DNA of 64,000 bases from Tomocerus qinae (lineage: Eukaryota > Arthropoda > Collembola > Entomobryomorpha > Tomoceridae). Both the position numbers and the translations under genes were made by a program. Below are positions 57,258 to 64,000 of the stretch, in pieces. Below the pieces are notes generated by a model. It worked only from the letters and a program-made list of their open reading frames with translations. It did no database searches and was not told the origin of the DNA. Location of the stretch: NCBI GenBank assembly GCA_020055645.1, contig CM034546.1:90954001-91018000 (forward strand). Direction: 5' to 3'. The first letter of the stretch is position 1. Each line of letters starts with the position of its first letter.

Positions 57258-60200
57258 AATATGTTTGACTGTTTTTCTTGTAATAACTATACTATCTCCG
57301 ACTTACTTTAGATGCATCAAAGAAACCAAAACCCATTGTGTAGTGCAATTCAAGTATTAGTATTGTTTTTGGTTATTGTATATTTGTACCGTCTGTTCAG
57401 TACCGTACATGCATTTATTTATATTCGAGTCGAATTTTACGTTAGTAGTCGGGATCAATAGAATGATCAATATTAAGTAATATTTATCAAAGAAAAAGTG
57501 TTTGTAGTAAATGAAATTAGATGAAATCCTCGTGCACAACTTTACAAAATGATACATCATAGAAACTTATTCTTTTTCAAAATTACCATTTGCGTGAGTA
57601 CAACTTGCCAATTTTGCCCAATATTCAATGTACATCATTCAATGGCATACACTTTTAAGGCTACAAGCTAAAAAACACTAGTCTACGATTTAATTGAAAG
57701 TGGAAATAAAAATGAACTTGTATTCACTATTTCATCTTTGTGATAAACGCAATGTAATGTGTGAATACTTAAGTAAAAATAAATTATAGCATTAGTACTG
57801 ATAAAAACTCGGAATGCAGTCTGTTTTGTAGGGTCAGTGTGTGTACTGTTCATCAAATATAATAATATATGCAATTTTATCATCTGTATGATAACGTTCA
57901 TTTCTCAAAAACTCAGCCATAACGGAATAAGTTCCAAAAATAAAATGTATAGTTTTATAAATATTTGACTTTTATCGAATTTTACACTTTTATCGTCTCA
58001 AAAACCAGTAAGCTTATCAATGCAGATCATATAACATTAATTTACAATTTCCTGTATGTTTAGATTTTAATTGCCTTAAGAAGGGCTAAGTAAATAATTC
58101 ACTAATGGAAAAATCACATCTTTTAATAAATGCAAGTTTGCCTATATACATATATTAATTTAGGATTGCAAAAGGTGGGAAGTGGATATAGCAATAACAT
58201 ATTAGCGATAATTCCGTTAGAATTAAGAACTATAATGCAGGCACAGCATAGTTTGATGTCTTTTAGACCGTGCAACCAGTAACTCGTTCTCTTGTGGCAC
58301 TATACTACTCTATATCTAACTTCAAGTTGCTATAATACATTGCGCTATGGCGTGCATCAAGCAGACTGCAAAAAACAAGTACAAATGAATCTTTTGTGTC
58401 TATGCAGGCACATTCTAAGAAGACTTATATTTACAAACTTAGTATTTGGTATTCATCTGTTCTTCCTTTTACTCTGGCTTTACTATGCCTTTCTGTTTGT
58501 GCATTTACTTGCTTTTTTGTTACACTGTCTGTGTTTTATTGTGACTTGTCTTCTCTCTCTGCACAACAATTTAATCCACACAAAATTTTATGGACAGGTT
58601 GCTTTTCAGTGCTTTTGCCTTGTGGTATGGTTTGCTTGGTTGGTGTGTGGTGCAATTCAATGTGGTACTTAAGCAAGGAGTGTAGGAAGACAGAAAGACA
58701 AAATCTACCATTCAAATATTGTAGAAGTCAAGCCACAGCTAGAACAGTATACCATCATTACCATCCATATACTTTTGTTAGTATTCAAGAAAAGTCATTT
58801 TAACCCATATTATATTATACCTCCTCGCGTAGAAGTCGATTTGAGAGTTATCAGCACCAGAATAATAATAAAATATATGCTTTGTCTTGTCCTTTGGCAC
58901 AGAATTTCTATAGATTTCCTATGCGAATTTTTGTTCATTTGCACTTACCACTCACTCAAAATGGCTTAATTTACTAGGTTTAGTCATCCTTATCCAACAT
59001 TCAAAGGTTTTGTTAGAACTGGATAGGAAATTGTTAGTCACAATCACAATAATTATTCAGCATATGTACCAACCTGGGGAAACACCCACTCATTTTAATA
59101 CGTACATTAACCAATTACAAAGTGCAGATAAAAAAGTAGTTAAATTTTAAATTAGCAGTGACATTTTCTACTTTTAGCATTATTGCTCTGACATTATAAG
59201 TAGTATAAGTAAGTCGAGTGGGGTGGGATGGTTTATTTCAGGTAGTTTTACCTTCCATGAATGATTTTGTAGTTTATTTGCAGACTAAGGCAATTATGCA
59301 TCAAAATGCATTTACGAGTCATTTATTTTCTAATACAGCTTACAAAACTAGTGTGTTCAGCTGGAGTTTATTCATTTAGGCAGTTAAGTGGAAGGATAAT
59401 GTGGCAATCATTATTGCAAAATGTATACATTACTACTGCACACTGCATTCAATTGAGACTCAAGCGAAAAGACTATTTGTATAGCATCTTTGCACAGTTT
59501 AATTTAGATTTTGATCTATTATGTGTGTTTAATAGTTACAAAGCAGTCATTAAGTTCCACTCATTAAGCTTCTTTAATTACAGGAAGGAAACACATTACA
59601 TCTATCTAGAACAAATGCAGATACCTTCCTTCTGTTCTACTCCTGACTAAAATGAATATCTCCTTCTATTTGTACCTTTGGTTGTGTATTAATAGGTCGG
59701 TAGTGCCTTTTGTGTTAAACACGAGTATGGCCATAAACATTTGCAATTAGCGGATATGACTCACAGATACAGATAACTGTCATTAAATCCTATTCGTTTA
59801 ACTTTTATGGATTTCTTTTCATGTTCATGTTTTAATTCCTCATTTCCAATCCTTTGTTGTATTGATATCCTATCCTATACGATATAATCTAAAATGATGC
59901 ATGCAGACAGTGCAAAAACAATTTCTTTTGTCACCAACTTTCTGTCACTCGATCATGTTATTTGCAAAGGTGGTAGCTTCAATGTTTTGAGTAAATAAAT
60001 TATGTTCAGTCAGCCAGCAGTTGTGTTCATAGATTCACACCGACATTCACTTGGTAAACAAAACAACATAAAGAGTACCTATAAGTGCTTTATTTGCAGA
60101 CATGGCATGTCAATCCCCTTCCAATGCGTTAATAAAGAGAGTGAGTAAGTAAACATGACACAATATACTCCGTTCAGTTTCCATTCTTATTGATTAGTAC

Positions 60201-63200
60201 TTTGTTCAAGGAGTTAAATTAAAGTTGCACTTACTACACACCCTTAAACGACGCTTCACATCACATTCACTTATTTCCCTGAAGAGCTAGCCAAAAGTAG
60301 AGCTTATAATCGTAATGAAAAATCAACGGTAAATATCAGCACGAAAGAAAACCTCTTCAAAGTAGAATAATATAAAACCGCAATGAAAATAAATTTCATT
60401 CCGACTTCAATTACTGTGGTATGTAGATATGTCATGTCACATGCAGAAAAGTTCATTCATTTGCATTCACTCATACATATTTATCTACCCAATATAGGTG
60501 AATAAGTAACTCTGCCATGGGAAAGTTGAGTTTAGAAAAACAATATTAGCACAGGCTTCAACTAAAATATGTAGCATTACCTCCTCGGCTAGTACATTAC
60601 AGGACTTAATTATATACCAACCCTGACTGATTGTGAGAATAAAGGAATGTTTAGATTCGTGTTACGTATACTAATATGTAAACAAGTAACTGTATAATTT
60701 ACACTACCTACATCAAGGTATGCAATGAAATAAGCAAGAATGGTGTGATGTGAACATTTATTTTTATATCTTGGAACATCTCTGCCGTTGAACTGCTGAA
60801 CTGTTTTATCTACCTTTGTAAATTACATGTAGTAATTAGGTGTTGTGTTAGTGTTTGCTAAGTCGTTTCAATTAACAATAATTCTCCTTTGGTATAAAGT
60901 ACCTCATTTAGCACTTGTACCTCCATGTAAGCCACCCCCTGCATTCACATTTCGTTCTTGTGCTCTTCATTTTTAATATCCAAAAATTTCTCATGGTAGG
61001 TGACTTGGGATATTGAAGGGGAAATCCTGAGCAAATACACAGCACCTTTCGTTCTATTGTTGACTCTTAACTAGTACACATCACATGTTACTGTGAATAG
61101 TAAGTACACACACAGAGTTACCCATATATAATATGATCCAAGACAGTCAAATACTTATAACTCACGTAATAGCTATAGAGATACGTGTACATGTGTGAAT
61201 GGGTGGTAAACAGTCAACTGTAAAGGAAGCACACTATTATTTGTTATCTGTAGCCATTACAAACATTGCCATGCAATTTGCAACTACTGTCTGCTCTGTC
61301 TGACCTGGTCGATACAACCACAACTAGTTTTCATTTTCTAAATTATATAAATTATAGCGCTTCACTAATGGTGTTTACTGTTGTTATGCTCGCAAGGGAA
61401 GAAAATTACTCTACTTTGTACTGCACAACTCCATTACAAAATAGTAAATAGGTTATTCAGATGAAATTGATAGACAACGGTGATACGAGTGATGAATACG
61501 TACCCAGCAATTATAGATAAAACTAAATGTTTTCTTATGCCCATAATTTTATTTCACATGTAAAAATATGCCCACGTTGAGGTTCATTGAATATATCTTA
61601 AGTAAATGCATCGTAACATTTTGCGCAACTTTTTTAATTATAAAGGACAATCAGAATGCAATAACAATAAATGTATGATCATTATCTCACTGCAGAAACT
61701 GCGATTTGAGATTCTAAAGAAACCCAACAATTTGAATTGTAAATAATTCTGCTTCTTGGTGCAAAATACATCTTGGAATACTCGAGAATATAAATAATAT
61801 ACTTTAAGTATTTACTTATGTTACAAGCACAATATTTTAGTGTTAAATCAACTTGGTACCTAAACGATACAAGAAGGTACATAATGTAAGGGTTTTGCTA
61901 GTGATGTCATATAAAACAAATTCTTATCCTTTTTGGACTTATACTAGAGTTATGTATCCTTTAATGCAATTATTATTAATTATTACTCGAGATAAGGAAC
62001 AAGTTTGTATCTTACACACCTTATTCTTTCATATGCACCGCGTTGGCTGGGGGGTTAATTATAAAATAGAATACCTTAATTAGAAATAGCTGTCTACATT
62101 CTGGCTCAGTCATCGAGTTTTTATTATTGAATTTCTTCTTAACAAGGTAGCATTTAGCTGTAGAAAGAGTTGAAGCTATTTATATGTACTTGTGATGTTT
62201 TCAATTACAGTAACCTATTATACCATTTATCGTTGTGGCGAAGTAGGTATGTACATAAAAATATTCTAAAGAACTCATTAAGGTTACTTCCGAGTGAAGT
62301 TAATCAGTCAGAAGATATAGATCACGCATGCTGTTACCCTTTAGAAGATTTTATGAAAACTTTCACTGATCACCTAAGGTGGCCTAGCACAGTAACGACG
62401 TACATGTGTACCGATATCTCAGATTACAATGCAATTTAATGAGATATAAGAGTAGGAATTGACATTTTGAACTTTTCCGTGGGAAACAATTACCAGATTA
62501 CTTAACAATGAGTTCGTTGTCTGGTATCTACCACCACAGACTACCTGATAACAATTTGACTGCCTGCACAGTTTTAAATTGTGCTCATGTGAATGCTATT
62601 TAGATATCACAACATGAATAATAGCTTCACATACTATAAGGTGTTATAGCGAATATGCCTCATGCTAATGATATTTATTAGACAGAGTGTGTAGATAAAT
62701 AAAAGGAAAGATTTTCATTCTTCTATGCTGTAAATATTATTTCTCGTGTGTAAAAATCCTGCAATTTGACGTGCATTTGTTTTCTTGATGTACATGCATG
62801 ATTTTATGACACAAAAGCATTTTGAAAGTATGGAAAACTTTCTTACATTTTTTGCGTGGACATTTTAGTATCGTTGCAAAACCCGTCTAATTGCATTTCT
62901 CTTCGTTGCATGTTAAACGTAGGAATGTTTCACATGCGTATGAGAAAGATAAGCAGTGTCTATTTGCAACTATCTTGCAACTATCTTGCATGTGCCCAGT
63001 AAAGGAAGGTTAAGATGAACATTTCTGGTATAGGATGGCTATAATATTATGTACTTGTGAATAATCTTCTAAAATCAATAGTCATTCATAGAGGAGTAAT
63101 AGAGTATTAGAGTCGGTAATCTGTTTTGAATATGGTTCATTGAGAGCCATTATCCGGAATATTTCTAAAGATGGAAAGTAATAACCGTCCCAGGGAGATT

Positions 63201-64000
63201 ACCATCATAATTCCTTCTCTGTATGTGTAATGCTCTTATCTATTGTTGCATTACAATTTACAATTACGCATAGAACACAAGTTGACTTGACAATTACGAT
63301 CAGTGTAAGTGTAGTGTAGCACAGAGATAAAAGGCTGTAGATAGTTTACATGTAAATACGAATAATATGGAGTTTGTGTACAATAACCTCGGATGGAAAT
63401 GCATAGTAAATTAGACAAACCACAATTGCATAGTTAGAGAAGCGATCTGTCGAAAGGTAATTGTAAGTAGAGCAATTTGCGTTACAGGTCCGAGTTGATT
63501 TGTCTGTTTGATTTGGTCTTATCGTCTCTTAATTTACCGTAAGCATCGGAGTAAAGTGACCAAATGACTTACCAGCTGTATTCTTCAACATAAAGATAAG
63601 TACAGTAAATAACTACCCAGTAGGTACTAGCTAAATACAAGAGGATGTCTGTCTGGATCTTCCTACCTAAGAAAATGCAAAAAAGTGTGGGAATGCGACG
63701 GAATGGTTGATGACTATTAGTTTTATTAGTTGCTCACAAGTACATACGTAGCTAGTAGTAGAGGCAGAGTAGAATAAAACTAATGATTGCACGTTAAGAA
63801 AGTCAGTGTGTGTAGGAGGTCCAACTTCTCTTTTATCTAGACAACTTCTTTGACAAGTACACAAGAGAGAAGGAGACCACAACAAAACGCAAGGCAAGGG
63901 AGTGAGTAATGGACTTACATGTACATCTACATACGAAAGAATACCTAAAGGCAATAAATACACCTACTCATCAACGACTGATTTATTTTCACTTGTGCAG
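57258..64000. other. 6.7-kb gene-free stretch
   Basis: Apart from the HCCS 3' UTR (polyadenylation signal near 57707), no conserved coding exon, long inverted repeat or tandem array was seen. The longest frames (58292-58672, 58396-58803, 59306-59650) overlap, are hydrophobic and Cys/Leu-rich, and lack splice or family support. The region is notably poorer in fold-back elements than the rest of the window. It may hold regulatory DNA, a long 3' UTR or a large intron of the next gene. Confidence 0.4.

Noticed and set aside
58292..58803. Overlapping open frames of 126 and 135 codons, hydrophobic, possibly a membrane protein
   Set aside because: Two frames overlap in the same stretch, composition follows T-rich DNA, and no family motif, splice context or polyadenylation pairing supports either.

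Overview
The window comes from an animal genome, most likely an AT-rich arthropod or similar invertebrate. Genes are split by GT-AG introns, the proteins are conserved metazoan families, and the spaces and long introns are packed with small DNA transposons. The species cannot be named from this sequence. There are no prokaryotic operons, CRISPR arrays or recognisable rRNA/tRNA genes.

Left part (1-9.7 kb): the 3' portion of an SLC9B/NHA sodium-proton antiporter (+, 101-2623) runs tail-to-tail with a complete 23-exon ABCC5/MRP5-type ABC transporter (-, 2844-9683). From 9.7 to 13.8 kb there are no genes, only fold-back elements and a palindromic mariner relic.

Middle (13.9-36.3 kb): ARH3, a poly-ADP-ribose/Ser-ADP-ribose hydrolase (-), is spread over 13.8 kb because a 12.5-kb intron has become a transposon nest. 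The nest holds a MULE relic with a 10-bp target duplication, a fold-back with 109-bp tandem arms, TIR elements with a GGAC core, two 9-bp-TSD MITEs and an intact 733-codon DDE/SWIM transposase. About 1 kb from the ARH3 start, in the opposite direction, starts the nucleotide-excision-repair nuclease XPG/ERCC5 (+). Its first intron contains two complete intronless genes on the same strand, NAA38 and APC10, only 131 bp apart.

Right part (36.3-64 kb): a ceramide-1-phosphate transfer protein gene (CPTP, +), a tentative borealin-like gene (+, 48.1-54.6 kb) and holocytochrome-c synthase (HCCS, +, 55.7-57.3 kb). They are separated by transposon-rich DNA: mariner palindrome, three hAT MITEs with exact 8-bp TSDs, fold-backs, and a Helitron candidate. 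The last 6.7 kb shows no gene.

The genes are mostly housekeeping (DNA repair, ADP-ribose removal, N-acetylation, anaphase, cytochrome biogenesis, transport) and do not form one pathway. The unusual content is (i) the nested NAA38-APC10 pair inside XPG and (ii) the density and variety of self-complementary elements, several with exact target-site duplications that allow insertion order to be read. Exon borders were placed by hand from splice consensus, reading-frame continuity and remembered family sequences; no database search was run.
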